A stretch of 64,000 bases of DNA, from positions 5,487 to 69,486 of the forward strand of contig FR893362.1 of the NCBI GenBank assembly GCA_000433315.1, written 5' to 3'. This stretch comes from Firmicutes bacterium CAG:345 (GTDB lineage: Bacteria; Bacillota_I; Bacilli_A; RFN20; CAG-288). Under the pieces are notes generated by a model. It saw only the letters and a program-made list of their open reading frames with translations. It did no database searches and was not told the origin of the DNA. Numbering within the stretch: position 1 is the first letter of the stretch; each line of letters starts with the position of its first letter. The position numbers and the translations under genes were made by a program. This document shows positions 52,943-61,921 of this stretch, piece after piece.

Positions 52943-55006
52943 ATGACTTACACACCGGATAAAATTAGAAATATTGCTATCGTTGGGCACCAGGGCAGTG
53001 GAAAAACCAGTTTGGTTGAATCTTTAGCGTATAAATCTCAACTGATTAAAATCAAAGGAACAATAGAAAATAAAAATACCATTTCTGATTATCTTCCAGA
53101 TGAAAAGAAAAAGCAGTCTTCTTTATCATCTTCAATTATTCCACTTACTTATAATGGTTATAAATTGAATTTAATTGATATACCTGGCAATGATGACTTT
53201 ATTTTTGAAACAATAGGCATTACTAGGCTAGTAAAAGGAGCAATCTTAGTTATCGATGCCTCTAAAGGAGTTTTAGTCAACACTATAAAAAGTTTTAATC
53301 TGTTAAAAAAGCGTGGTGTTCCTATTTTTATATATGTTAATAAAATGGATAAAGAGAATATAAAATTTACCAACTTATTAACAGAAATAGAAGAAAAATT
53401 AGGTGGGAAAAAGTGCGTTCCATTTTCCTATCCTATCGGCAAACAAGATTCATTTGATGGTTTTGTCAATATTGTCGACCTTAAAGCAAGAAAATATAAC
53501 GGAAAAGAATGCGTTGATGATGTCATTTATGATGATAAAAAACAAATTGTTTTCGAACTTCATAATAGATTATGTGAAGCTGTTGCAACAACTAATGATG
53601 AAATGTTAGAAAAGTTCTTTTCCGGAGAACCATTATCAAATGAAGAGATCAAAGCAGGATTGCGCCAAGGTGTTTTAAATGGAGAATTATATCCAGTTAT
53701 CGTCGGTTCTGCTTTAAAAGATATAGGCATCAATACATTACTTGAAATGATGGTCGATTACTTACCTTCTCCTACTGATTTAAAACCTATTTCTGCTTTT
53801 GATGAAAATGGAAAAGAAATAACTATTAAAACAGAAATAAATGCTCCTATGAGTTTACAAGTGTTTAAAAACACATATAATCAATATCAAGGTCTTATCA
53901 GTATATTCAAAGTTCAATCTGGAAAAATTAAAGTTGGGGATGAAATATATTGTCCTAACAACAAAAAATTCTATCGTATTAATTTTTTATTTTCTGTTGA
54001 AGGTGAAAAATTATTACCAATTGATGAAGCAACTGCTGGTGATATCGCAGCAACAAATAGATTAGAAGAAATTAAATTATCATATACGTTATGCGATAAA
54101 GATTACCATATTAGATTTAAAACTGTTTCTTATCCTACATCTACTTATTTCAAAGTTATAGTTCCTGATACAAAAAAAGATTCTGATAAATTATTCCCTA
54201 GCGTTGAAAAAATAATGCTTGAAAATCCGACAATTTCATTAAGAAAAGATGAAGCTACTAATCAAATTCTATTTGGGGGTCTTTCAACAACACATTTAAA
54301 TTACATGTTCTCTCGATTAGAAAATGAATATCAAATAAAATTCAAAGTTGAACAACCAAAAATTTCTTATCGTGAAACTATAACCACTACAGCCGAGAGT
54401 GAAGGAAGATATGTTAAACAATCTGGCGGAAGCGGATATTATGGAATTGTCAATATGGAATTTTCTCCAAGCGATCACACCGAATTTATTTCAACAGTAT
54501 TTGGAGGACATATTGATAAAGGATATTTCCCTGCAGTTGAAAAAGGTTTCTTAGAAGCATTAAAAGAAGGCGGACTAATCAAAGCCCCTGTAATTAATGT
54601 TAAAGCAAATTTAAAAGACGGAAAACAACATTCAGTAGATAGTAACGAAATAGCCTTTAAAAATGCTGCTATACTAGCATTCAAAGAAGCATATAAAAAA
54701 TGTAACCCTATAATACTTGAACCATATGATAAAATTATAGTCATTGTACCTAGTGAATATCTTGGAGCAATATTAAGTGATTTAGCAAAAAGAAGAGCAA
54801 GAATTTTATCAACCGATGAAGATGAAGGAGTTAATTTAAAGGTTACAGCGATTGTTCCAGAGTCTGAAATTCTTGAATATTCAAATGAAATCAAATCTTT
54901 AAGTAAATCTACTGCTTTCTTCAATTTGAGTTTCTACGATTACGAACAAGTACCAGAATTAATTTCTAATAAAATCTTAGCTACTTACAACAATGAAAAG
55001 AAATAG
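52943..55006 (+). CDS. EF-G paralogue lacking the catalytic histidine
   Basis: This is a 687-residue translation factor of the EF-G fold with all five domains. Walker A (GHQGSGKTS, 15-23) and NKMD are intact, so GTP binding is expected. Switch I has lost the RGITI motif (KQSSLSS instead). The DTPGH motif is DIPGND, with Asn83 in place of the catalytic His that canonical fusA in this window has at 85. Domain IV keeps GRYVKQSGG and HSVDSNE, though one tip loop reads GGSGYYG. GTP hydrolysis should be slow or absent, as described for Bacteroides EF-G2. It is a single-gene unit with a cre site and its own terminator. It is not a TetM-type protein, since those keep DTPGH. Confidence 0.9.
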   Translation: MTYTPDKIRNIAIVGHQGSGKTSLVESLAYKSQLIKIKGTIENKNTISDYLPDEKKKQSSLSSSIIPLTYNGYKLNLIDIPGNDDFIFETIGITRLVKGAILVIDASKGVLVNTIKSFNLLKKRGVPIFIYVNKMDKENIKFTNLLTEIEEKLGGKKCVPFSYPIGKQDSFDGFVNIVDLKARKYNGKECVDDVIYDDKKQIVFELHNRLCEAVATTNDEMLEKFFSGEPLSNEEIKAGLRQGVLNGELYPVIVGSALKDIGINTLLEMMVDYLPSPTDLKPISAFDENGKEITIKTEINAPMSLQVFKNTYNQYQGLISIFKVQSGKIKVGDEIYCPNNKKFYRINFLFSVEGEKLLPIDEATAGDIAATNRLEEIKLSYTLCDKDYHIRFKTVSYPTSTYFKVIVPDTKKDSDKLFPSVEKIMLENPTISLRKDEATNQILFGGLSTTHLNYMFSRLENEYQIKFKVEQPKISYRETITTTAESEGRYVKQSGGSGYYGIVNMEFSPSDHTEFISTVFGGHIDKGYFPAVEKGFLEALKEGGLIKAPVINVKANLKDGKQHSVDSNEIAFKNAAILAFKEAYKKCNPIILEPYDKIIVIVPSEYLGAILSDLAKRRARILSTDEDEGVNLKVTAIVPESEILEYSNEIKSLSKSTAFFNLSFYDYEQVPELISNKILATYNNEKK

Positions 55007-55036
55007 TAAAAATCTCTGCAATAGCAGAGATTTTTA
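55006..55036 (+). terminator. Terminator of the EF-G paralogue gene
   Basis: Hairpin AAAATCTCTGC-AATA-GCAGAGATTTTT directly after the stop codon. Confidence 0.9.
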
Positions 55037-55054
55037 AATTTTTCTTAACTAAAT

Positions 55055-55083
55055 TTGTATTGACAATATTTGAATGTTATAAT
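55055..55083 (+). promoter_or_regulatory. Promoter of the helical-repeat protein gene
   Basis: TTGTAT and TATAAT are 17 bases apart. A TTGACA at 55060 is only 12 bases from the same -10 and so is not a partner for it. Confidence 0.5.
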
Positions 55084-55114
55084 TTTTTTATAAAGCTTAA
55101 GGAGCCCCCCTTCA

Positions 55115-55960
55115 ATGAAAAATCCTGATGATATAATCTCTACTACAGACGACTTATTCTTTTCAGCTCGAAATTATTATAATCATGGAAAGATAGAAGA
55201 TTGTTACAAAATTATTAATAAACTTGCTTATGAAAATAATCCCCGTGCATTATTCATAAAAGGAATTATGATTTTAAATAAATGCATATCTTCAAATGAT
55301 GATGGTGAAAAATATATCTATCTAGCAGCAAAATATGATTATCCACTTGCTTTCTCATTACTTATACTTAATAAAATAAGTAATTCTGATTTTGGTAATG
55401 CAATAAATTTTTATAAAGAAAATAATAGAATTGATGAGCCATTATTCAAATTATTTTACGCAATGGCGCTATTAAATATTGGAGAAAAACATCCATATTA
55501 CGATATGGCATATGATATTTTGCAAAACATAAAACCAGAGATACAAAAAATAAAAGATAAAACCATTGAAAACTATTCACTTTATGAAGAATTCAATCTT
55601 TATAATAAAAACTTCTATTTAAATTTAGATGAAATATTGGCTGCTTATCATTGTGACTTCATGCTCTTTTATTATGTTCTTCCACAAAAAGCTACAAAGG
55701 ATTTATATTTATCTAATGCTGATTCAGCAAATAAATATATCAGCACTCCGCGAAGTAAATTCTACTATTTAAAAATATTGCTCTTAACTAGAATGAAAAA
55801 TTATTTTAATCTAGGAATAGAAGAAAACATCAATAAAGAAATAGAAGAGTTTAAAATTGCCTTCAAAAACTTAAAAGAACACGAAAGAAATTATTATAAA
55901 GCAACATATAATCAAATACTTGAAATATTTAGTAGCGCTCCATATAAAATAAATGAATAA
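55115..55960 (+). CDS. Sel1/TPR-like helical-repeat protein
   Basis: This 281-residue soluble, all-helical protein has Sel1-like helix pairs in its first half (for example ARNYYNHGKIEDCYKIINKLAYENNPRALFI and YLAAKYDYPLAFSLL). No signal peptide or enzyme motif is visible. Such repeats usually serve protein-protein contacts. It is its own unit, with a promoter and a large terminator. Its site AAGGAG is ten bases from the ATG and followed by a C6 run, a rare GC tract in this genome. A second helical-repeat protein lies at the other end of the neighbouring ABC transporter genes. Confidence 0.6.
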   Translation: MKNPDDIISTTDDLFFSARNYYNHGKIEDCYKIINKLAYENNPRALFIKGIMILNKCISSNDDGEKYIYLAAKYDYPLAFSLLILNKISNSDFGNAINFYKENNRIDEPLFKLFYAMALLNIGEKHPYYDMAYDILQNIKPEIQKIKDKTIENYSLYEEFNLYNKNFYLNLDEILAAYHCDFMLFYYVLPQKATKDLYLSNADSANKYISTPRSKFYYLKILLLTRMKNYFNLGIEENINKEIEEFKIAFKNLKEHERNYYKATYNQILEIFSSAPYKINE

Positions 55961-55976
55961 AAGTTAAATATTTATT

Positions 55977-56036
55977 AAACATGATGTTTCATAAAAGCTG
56001 AAATGATTGCTTTTGTAAAACATCGTGTTTTATTTT
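55977..56036 (+). terminator. Long hairpin terminator
   Basis: AAACATGATGTTT (55977-55989) pairs with AAACATCGTGTTT (56018-56030), and an inner AAAAGC/GCTTTT stem extends the structure. A T-rich tail follows. Confidence 0.8.
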
Positions 56037-56088
56037 TCAAAAAATAAATTTTATTGAACAAAACACATAGTTTTATTCATTATTTTAA

Positions 56089-56117
56089 TTGAAAAGAAAA
56101 ACAAAAATACGTATAAT
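56089..56117 (+). promoter_or_regulatory. Promoter of the second peptide-type ABC operon
   Basis: TTGAAA and TATAAT are separated by 17 bases. The first in-frame TTG of the downstream reading frame is the -35 box itself, so it cannot be the start codon. The expected start of transcription is near 56124. Confidence 0.75.
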
Positions 56118-56142
56118 ATTCATGTTTTGTGGGGTATTTATT

Positions 56143-57045
56143 TTGATTCTTTCTTATAAAAGTGGCACTATTTTTTCAAAATATAATTATCAAAATAAAG
56201 AAATTGTAAAAGATGTGTCTTTTAAGATTGCTGAATCCTCTTCTTTAGCCATAATAGGAGAAACTGGATCAGGCAAAACAATTATTGCTAACTCAATAAT
56301 GAATTTGTTACCACCAGATATCAAATCGACTAATAATGAAATAATATTTGAAAATAAGAATATAACCAATTACAAAAAAATAAAAAAACTACTCGGTAGC
56401 AAAATAATTTACATTCCACAAAGCGGTAAAGATGCTCTTTCTCCAAATCTAACAATAAAAAAACATTTTATAAATATTCTTAAAAGGAACAAATATAAGA
56501 AAAAAGACTTTAATAATATAATCGCAGAAAAATTAAACAACGTTGAAATATCAAACTATGAAGAAATATTAAATAAATATCCTTTTGAAATTTCTGGTGG
56601 AACTGCTCAAAAAATAGTTATTGCTTTATCTTCCTGTTCATCTGCCTCCTTAATTATCGCCGATGAAATGACAAATGGAATTGCTGAAAAAGAGAAAATA
56701 GAAAAGTTTAATCTTATTGATAGACTATTTCCTACTGCTGGGAAAATTTATATTACTCATGATATTTCCATCGCTAAACTATGTGATGATATTCTAGTTC
56801 TAAACCATGGAAAAACTATGGAACAAGGACCAGCTAAAAAAGTTTTAATCAATCCTCATCATCCTTATACTAAAGCACTTTTATCATCACTACCAGAAAA
56901 TGGCTTAAATACAATTCCTTTGCTGTCATATTTGAAAGGATATTGTCCATTTTATCAGCGTTGTCAAAATAGAAAAGACAAATGTCTTATCAGTTTCAAA
57001 AAAAAACAACTGGATAAAATAGTATGGTACTGCAATTATGATTGA
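56143..57045 (+). CDS. ABC transporter ATP-binding protein (OppD/DppD-like)
   Basis: This is one of two ATPases of a peptide/nickel-type importer. I place the start at the TTG 56143 (site GTGGGG, seven bases away), giving 300 residues beginning ILSYKSGTIF. The ATG at 56122 would lie at or before the transcription start. Walker A is GETGSGKT, and the His loop THD and the catalytic Glu (IIADEM) are present. The signature is SGGTAQK and the D-loop ALD is replaced by GIA, both unusual. The C-terminal oligopeptide domain has Cys in GYCPFYQRC and KDKC. It overlaps the next gene by eight bases. Confidence 0.85.
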   Translation: MILSYKSGTIFSKYNYQNKEIVKDVSFKIAESSSLAIIGETGSGKTIIANSIMNLLPPDIKSTNNEIIFENKNITNYKKIKKLLGSKIIYIPQSGKDALSPNLTIKKHFINILKRNKYKKKDFNNIIAEKLNNVEISNYEEILNKYPFEISGGTAQKIVIALSSCSSASLIIADEMTNGIAEKEKIEKFNLIDRLFPTAGKIYITHDISIAKLCDDILVLNHGKTMEQGPAKKVLINPHHPYTKALLSSLPENGLNTIPLLSYLKGYCPFYQRCQNRKDKCLISFKKKQLDKIVWYCNYD

Positions 57046-57676
57046 AATTAGTAATATTTGTAAATCTTTTGGAAATAAAAGAGTTTTAAACAATTTTTCT
57101 CTTAAAATAGAAGATAAATGCATTGTTGGAATATATGGAAAAAATGGTTGTGGTAAATCAACTTTATCACGAATTTTATCTGGGTCATTAAAGCCAGATG
57201 AAGGAAAAATCTTTATTAATAATTCAGAAGTTGTTTCAAAAGACATATATAAATATGTTCAAATGGTTTATCAGCAGCCTTTCGCATCATTTGATCCGGT
57301 AAAAAGAATAAAGAGTGGAATAAAAGAAATTATAAAATATTATAATTTAGTTCCCAAAAAAGAAATAAATTCATACATTGTATATCTGCTACAAAATATG
57401 GAATTAGATAAAAAAATTCTTAATCATTTCCCACATCAAATTTCAGGAGGCGAAGCTCAAAGAATAGCAATTTTGAAATGTTTGCTATTAAAGCCGCAAT
57501 TATTAATTCTCGATGAATCAACATCTATGCTAGATGTAACTACTCAAGCTAACATTTTAAGTTATATAAAATCTCAAGTTATCAGCTATGGTGGTTCAAT
57601 AATGATCATAAGTCACGATTATAAGTTATTAGAAGCCTATTGTAACAAAATTTATAATATAGAGGAGCACATATGA
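57038..57676 (+). CDS. ABC transporter ATP-binding protein (OppF/NikE-like, short)
   Basis: This second ATPase has canonical motifs: Walker A GKNGCGKSTLSR, signature ISGGEAQR, Walker B LLILDEST, D-loop MLD and His loop ISHD. At 212 residues it is short and lacks the C-terminal oligopeptide extension. It overlaps the upstream ATPase gene by eight bases and the binding-protein gene by four, so the genes are coupled. Because its partner has a degenerate D-loop, the heterodimer may have unequal ATP sites. Confidence 0.9.
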   Translation: MIEISNICKSFGNKRVLNNFSLKIEDKCIVGIYGKNGCGKSTLSRILSGSLKPDEGKIFINNSEVVSKDIYKYVQMVYQQPFASFDPVKRIKSGIKEIIKYYNLVPKKEINSYIVYLLQNMELDKKILNHFPHQISGGEAQRIAILKCLLLKPQLLILDESTSMLDVTTQANILSYIKSQVISYGGSIMIISHDYKLLEAYCNKIYNIEEHI

Positions 57677-59280
57677 AAAAAAATAAATTTTTACCAATCA
57701 CAATCATCCTTTTAGGATTGATTAATACTGGATGTCAAAATAAAAACACATTAGAAAATAATAAAAATATTACCATCGGCACTTCAATGAAATTGGAAAA
57801 AGCCACTCGTGATGAATATAATTACGACACTCTGTCTAGTGGCATTTCTGAACTACCTCTAGTTTCTAAAAATACTGATGGAACTTTCTCGCCATTATTA
57901 GTCGATTACACTACTAGCGACTCTAAAATTTGGACTCTCACTCTTAACGACAACTATCGATGGTCAGATGGCAACAATGTTACTGCCGAAGATATTCTCT
58001 TTTCTTTAGAATATGAATGGGATAACAATACACCTTTATTTTCAAATTCTAATGAAAAAGGTGAATTTGAAACATATTCTATTTCTGAAGATAATAAAAG
58101 CATATCTTTAACTTTAGAAAAAGCTAATATAAAATATCTCGACAATTTAACAACTTTTAGAATAAGACCTAAACATATATACAACAATAAAAATACTGAT
58201 GAAATTACAGTTTCTGATGCCAGAGTTTCTTGTGGACCTTACATTTTAAATAATTTTAGTCTTGAAACTAATTCTTTGGTTTTTACTAAAAATCCATATT
58301 ATCCTAAAGAAACAAAATTAAAAAAAATTACTTATATTTTATTTAATAATGAAGAAATGCTTTATAATAGTTTAAATCAAAATTCTGTCGATTTTATTTG
58401 GAACTACTCTATTGGTATTCCTACATCCTACCAAAGTATTCTATCTCAAAATGATAATATAAAATTTGCTTCTATTACTGCTTCCAATTGCCCAGCAATA
58501 TTGCTTTTTAATAATAAAAAAGGATTTGGCTCGGATAAAAATATAAGAGCCGCTATTTCCTATGCCTTAAATTATCAAGATTTTAAAAAATATTTTGGAA
58601 GTGAATTTGCTTCTACTCCTAATAAAAGTTTTGCTCCAAGCTCTCTTACGGGATATAAAGAAACAGAACATTTAGTAACTGATTATAGTATCGCTGACGA
58701 ATATATGAAAAAAGCAGGATATATTAAAGAAGACACTACTTATAAAAAGCAAGGCGTTGAAGCTTGCTTAAATCTAACAATTAATTCAAAAAAGGAAACA
58801 CACATAAGCTATGGCGAATTTGTAAAAACACAATTAGAAAAATTTGGAATAAAAGTAAATTTAGACACTGTTGATTCTACCCTTTTCAACGAAAAAACGA
58901 GCCATAAATTTGCTACAGAAGGTCCTGATGGTTTCAATGAAATAACTATGGAAGCTGCAATTATGGGATTTACTGCCTACGGAATGAAAAATCTCGGTGG
59001 AATGTATATTAACGGAAACAATAATGTTCAAGGTGGTGGAGAAGTCTATAATGAAGAACTAGATAATATTATGAATTCTATGGAAAGTTCCAAAACAATA
59101 GAAGAATATATGATCTACACTGGACAATTACAAGACTTTTATGCAAATGAACTTCCTGCTATCGCTTTATTTTGGGATAACACTATTTATGCTTATTCGA
59201 AAAATTTAAAAAATGTTCATATCGATAGCGTTTTCGGTTTGAATAACTATAAAAATTTCACAGAAATGATTAAAGAATAG
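57673..59280 (+). CDS. Solute-binding lipoprotein (SBP_bac_5, peptide/nickel type)
   Basis: This 535-residue extracytoplasmic binding lipoprotein has its lipidated Cys at residue 21 (INTGC) after a short linker-free signal. The family pattern is clear: LNDNYRWSDGNNVTAEDILFSLEYEW, the SCGPYILNNF strand and NIRAAISYALNYQDF. It is of normal family length, unlike the enlarged OppA in this window. The ligand (peptide, nickel or other) cannot be told from the sequence, and no nickel-enzyme genes are nearby. It overlaps the ATPase gene by four bases. Confidence 0.88.
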   Translation: MKKNKFLPITIILLGLINTGCQNKNTLENNKNITIGTSMKLEKATRDEYNYDTLSSGISELPLVSKNTDGTFSPLLVDYTTSDSKIWTLTLNDNYRWSDGNNVTAEDILFSLEYEWDNNTPLFSNSNEKGEFETYSISEDNKSISLTLEKANIKYLDNLTTFRIRPKHIYNNKNTDEITVSDARVSCGPYILNNFSLETNSLVFTKNPYYPKETKLKKITYILFNNEEMLYNSLNQNSVDFIWNYSIGIPTSYQSILSQNDNIKFASITASNCPAILLFNNKKGFGSDKNIRAAISYALNYQDFKKYFGSEFASTPNKSFAPSSLTGYKETEHLVTDYSIADEYMKKAGYIKEDTTYKKQGVEACLNLTINSKKETHISYGEFVKTQLEKFGIKVNLDTVDSTLFNEKTSHKFATEGPDGFNEITMEAAIMGFTAYGMKNLGGMYINGNNNVQGGGEVYNEELDNIMNSMESSKTIEEYMIYTGQLQDFYANELPAIALFWDNTIYAYSKNLKNVHIDSVFGLNNYKNFTEMIKE

Positions 59281-59299
59281 ATAATAAAGGATTTTAATA

Positions 59300-60283
59300 A
59301 TGAAGAAATATATAAAACACATCATCATCGCCTTTATCAGTTTCCTTTTGATTGTGATTTTAAATTTTCTTCTACCAAGATTATTGCCTGGAAATCCTAT
59401 AGGATATTTAACTGGACTTAATGAAGAAGGTATGTCTGCCGAAAAATATGCTTTTTATTACCATGCTCTTCATTTAGATGAAAATATATTATCTCAATTT
59501 AGGTATTATCTAATTGATATTTTCAATGGTACTTTAGGCTATTCATATAAAAAAGAGGCTACTATAAGTTCTCTTATATTTTCAAAAATTGGTGTATCTT
59601 TACAAATAACTTTTCCAGCTGCTTTTTTCTCTATACTAATAGGAATATTATGGGGCGTAGAAAGTGGGTATAAGAAAAATGGTTTTTTTGATAATTTTTC
59701 TACAATTCTATTATTGACTTTGAATACTATTCCTCTTTTCGCCATCGCTTTAATTTTAATAATTCTCTTTTGCTTTAATTTAAACATTTTTCCATATTAT
59801 GGTATATCAAGTGGAATTTATTCACCAGGTTCAATCGAATTTTTCTTTGATAGATTATATCATCTTGTCCTTCCGATTTTAACCATAATTATTGGTTCAT
59901 TCCCATCAAAATATTTATTACTAAGAAATACAACAGCACAATTTGTTGACAATAAATGTGTCTTATATGCTAAGCAATGTGGATTATCAAATTCAAAAAT
60001 TAAATTTTCTTATATCTTAAAAAATATATCACAACCAGTAATAGCTATGATCGGAACTACAATAGGAAATTGTTTTGTCGGTTCTATAATTGTAGAAAAT
60101 ATATTCTCCATAAACGGAGTAGGTGGGCTATTAAATGATGGAATCAATACTCTAGATTATCCATTAATTCAAGGAATACTTTTTGTAACAACACTTTTTA
60201 TGGTAATTTGTGTAATGATTTCAGATATTTTATGTCTATTAGTTGATCCTAAATTAAGAAAGGAAAAAGAAAATGAAAATTAA
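59300..60283 (+). CDS. ABC transporter permease (DppB/OppB family)
   Basis: This 327-residue permease starts with the helix YIKHIIIAFISFLLIVILNFLLPRLLPGNP, has about six membrane segments and the coupling loop CVLYAKQCGLSNSKIKFSYILKNI. It lies 20 bases after the binding-protein gene and overlaps the next permease by 11 bases. The coupling loop departs from the usual DYIRTARAKGL pattern, in line with the divergent nature of this transporter. Confidence 0.9.
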   Translation: MKKYIKHIIIAFISFLLIVILNFLLPRLLPGNPIGYLTGLNEEGMSAEKYAFYYHALHLDENILSQFRYYLIDIFNGTLGYSYKKEATISSLIFSKIGVSLQITFPAAFFSILIGILWGVESGYKKNGFFDNFSTILLLTLNTIPLFAIALILIILFCFNLNIFPYYGISSGIYSPGSIEFFFDRLYHLVLPILTIIIGSFPSKYLLLRNTTAQFVDNKCVLYAKQCGLSNSKIKFSYILKNISQPVIAMIGTTIGNCFVGSIIVENIFSINGVGGLLNDGINTLDYPLIQGILFVTTLFMVICVMISDILCLLVDPKLRKEKENEN

Positions 60284-61085
60284 ACGTCTTCCTTTTTTAA
60301 TTATTGGCATCATACTATTGCTAACTTTTTTAACTATGGCAATATTCCCACAATTTTTCACAAGTTACAATCAAAAGTATTCTTTTGAGCCTTGGCTTCC
60401 CCCTTCTTTTTCTCATATTCTTGGAACAAATTCGCTCGGTTATGATATTTTTGCTGAATTAATCTATGGGGCAAGACAAACTATTCTTATTTCTTTAACT
60501 GCTAGTTTAGGTTCATTAATAATTGGTGTTATCATTGGAATACTTGCATCATTTGATTCTATTATTGGAACCTTTTTCAATGGAATTATCAATATTTTTG
60601 TCTTGCTTCCTAAATTATTAATATTAATTGTTTTCGTAAGTTTCCTTAACAACAACAATTTAACTTTGATAATTTTAATTTCCTGTTTTACTTGGGTTTC
60701 CACTGCAAGATCAATTAAAGCAAAGCTTATCAATTTAAAAAAACAACAATTTATCGAAGTAAATAGACATTATGGCTTTCCAAAAATTCATAATATATGT
60801 ATACATATTTTGCCAAATTTAAAAGACATAATTATGACAAGACTACTTTTAGGAATAACCACTTGTATCATGATGGAATCGACTTTAAGTTTTTTAGGTT
60901 TTGGTAATTTATATTATCCAACATGGGGTGTCATGATAAATTTTGCAAGAAATAGAGGAGCATTAGTTCATCAAGCTTATGGATATTTAATAGCTCCTTG
61001 TTTATGCATTGCCTTTTTATCTCTTTCTTTTTACTTCATTTCTATTTATTTTGAAGCTAAACAAACTATAATAGATAAGGATTGA
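60273..61085 (+). CDS. ABC transporter permease (DppC/OppC family)
   Basis: This 270-residue permease has an N-terminal helix, the LGTNSLGYDIFAELIYGARQTI motif of the family and five more membrane segments. The coupling loop reads QFIEVNRHYGFPKIHNICIHILPN, and MESTLSFLGFG is a family hallmark. It lacks the long acidic N-terminus of the oppC product in the other system. It overlaps the upstream permease, and its TGA is three bases before the next ATG. Confidence 0.9.
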   Translation: MKIKRLPFLIIGIILLLTFLTMAIFPQFFTSYNQKYSFEPWLPPSFSHILGTNSLGYDIFAELIYGARQTILISLTASLGSLIIGVIIGILASFDSIIGTFFNGIINIFVLLPKLLILIVFVSFLNNNNLTLIILISCFTWVSTARSIKAKLINLKKQQFIEVNRHYGFPKIHNICIHILPNLKDIIMTRLLLGITTCIMMESTLSFLGFGNLYYPTWGVMINFARNRGALVHQAYGYLIAPCLCIAFLSLSFYFISIYFEAKQTIIDKD

Positions 61086-61087
61086 CT

Positions 61088-61921
61088 ATGAATAAAGAAA
61101 AAGAAATTTGGTTAAAAATTAAACCTCATCATCATACTCATTTAGCTGAAATAAGATCTGACCAATATAATGAATTATTTGAAAAAAAATCAGTTATCCA
61201 AGATTCAGATGAAGTAAAAAAAGCTAAAAAGAAAATAAAAGATGAAGGAGAGACAATCGATAATATTTTAAATCTCATCCAGTGTTTAAATAGTCAACTA
61301 AGATATAACGATTCTATTTTTTATCTTGAAAAAGCTCTTAAAACTTTCCCAGAAAACTATCGTTTAGAAAGAGCCCTAGCTATAAGGTATCTTACTGCAA
61401 ATAAAATAGAAAAAGCATTATTTCTATTTAAAAAAATATTCGAAAAAACAGATGATAAATTAGATATTACTTACCGTATCGGATTAGCATATTTTTATCT
61501 AAAACAATATAATTTTGCCAAAGAAAATTTTTTAATTTCTTTAAATCTTTCAGAAAAAAATAAAGAAATGTATATTGCCTGCATATACTGGCTATTATTG
61601 ACAAACGTACAACTTAAAGAGAGCATAAATGAAACATTAAATAATTACCATGACTTTTTTGTAACCCACCATGCTGGTTATGAATATGCTGTTCGCTTGT
61701 TTTTAAATGAACCTTTATCAGATTATGAAGAAATTTCTAAATCTGATAATTTGACAAGGGTAATGTTTCTTTTTGGCTTGTACCATTTTTATCTTTACAA
61801 AAATGATACAAAAAAAGCCGAAGAAACTTTTTCACTCGGCTTAAAATGTGATGAATATTGGGCTAGTTTTTCTGGGCTAGGATTTTACTACTTATTAATC
61901 TCCAACAATTTTCTTTCTTAA
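61088..61921 (+). CDS. TPR-repeat protein at the end of the ABC operon
   Basis: This soluble helical protein (277 residues from the ATG at 61088, site AAGGA) has TPR pairs between about 50 and 190 (NSQLRYNDSIFYLEKALKTFPENYRLERALAIRYL and YRIGLAYFYLKQYNFAKENFLISLNL). There is no signal peptide, so it should act in the cytosol. It is the last gene after the permeases and is probably co-transcribed with them. Its last 27 bases overlap the 3' end of the convergent amino-acid ATPase gene, and no terminator separates them. Confidence 0.7.
   Translation: MNKEKEIWLKIKPHHHTHLAEIRSDQYNELFEKKSVIQDSDEVKKAKKKIKDEGETIDNILNLIQCLNSQLRYNDSIFYLEKALKTFPENYRLERALAIRYLTANKIEKALFLFKKIFEKTDDKLDITYRIGLAYFYLKQYNFAKENFLISLNLSEKNKEMYIACIYWLLLTNVQLKESINETLNNYHDFFVTHHAGYEYAVRLFLNEPLSDYEEISKSDNLTRVMFLFGLYHFYLYKNDTKKAEETFSLGLKCDEYWASFSGLGFYYLLISNNFLS

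Noticed and set aside
52943..55006. Tet(M)-type ribosomal protection protein
   Set aside because: Those proteins keep the DTPGH motif and have a distinct C-terminus; this gene resembles EF-G paralogues throughout.
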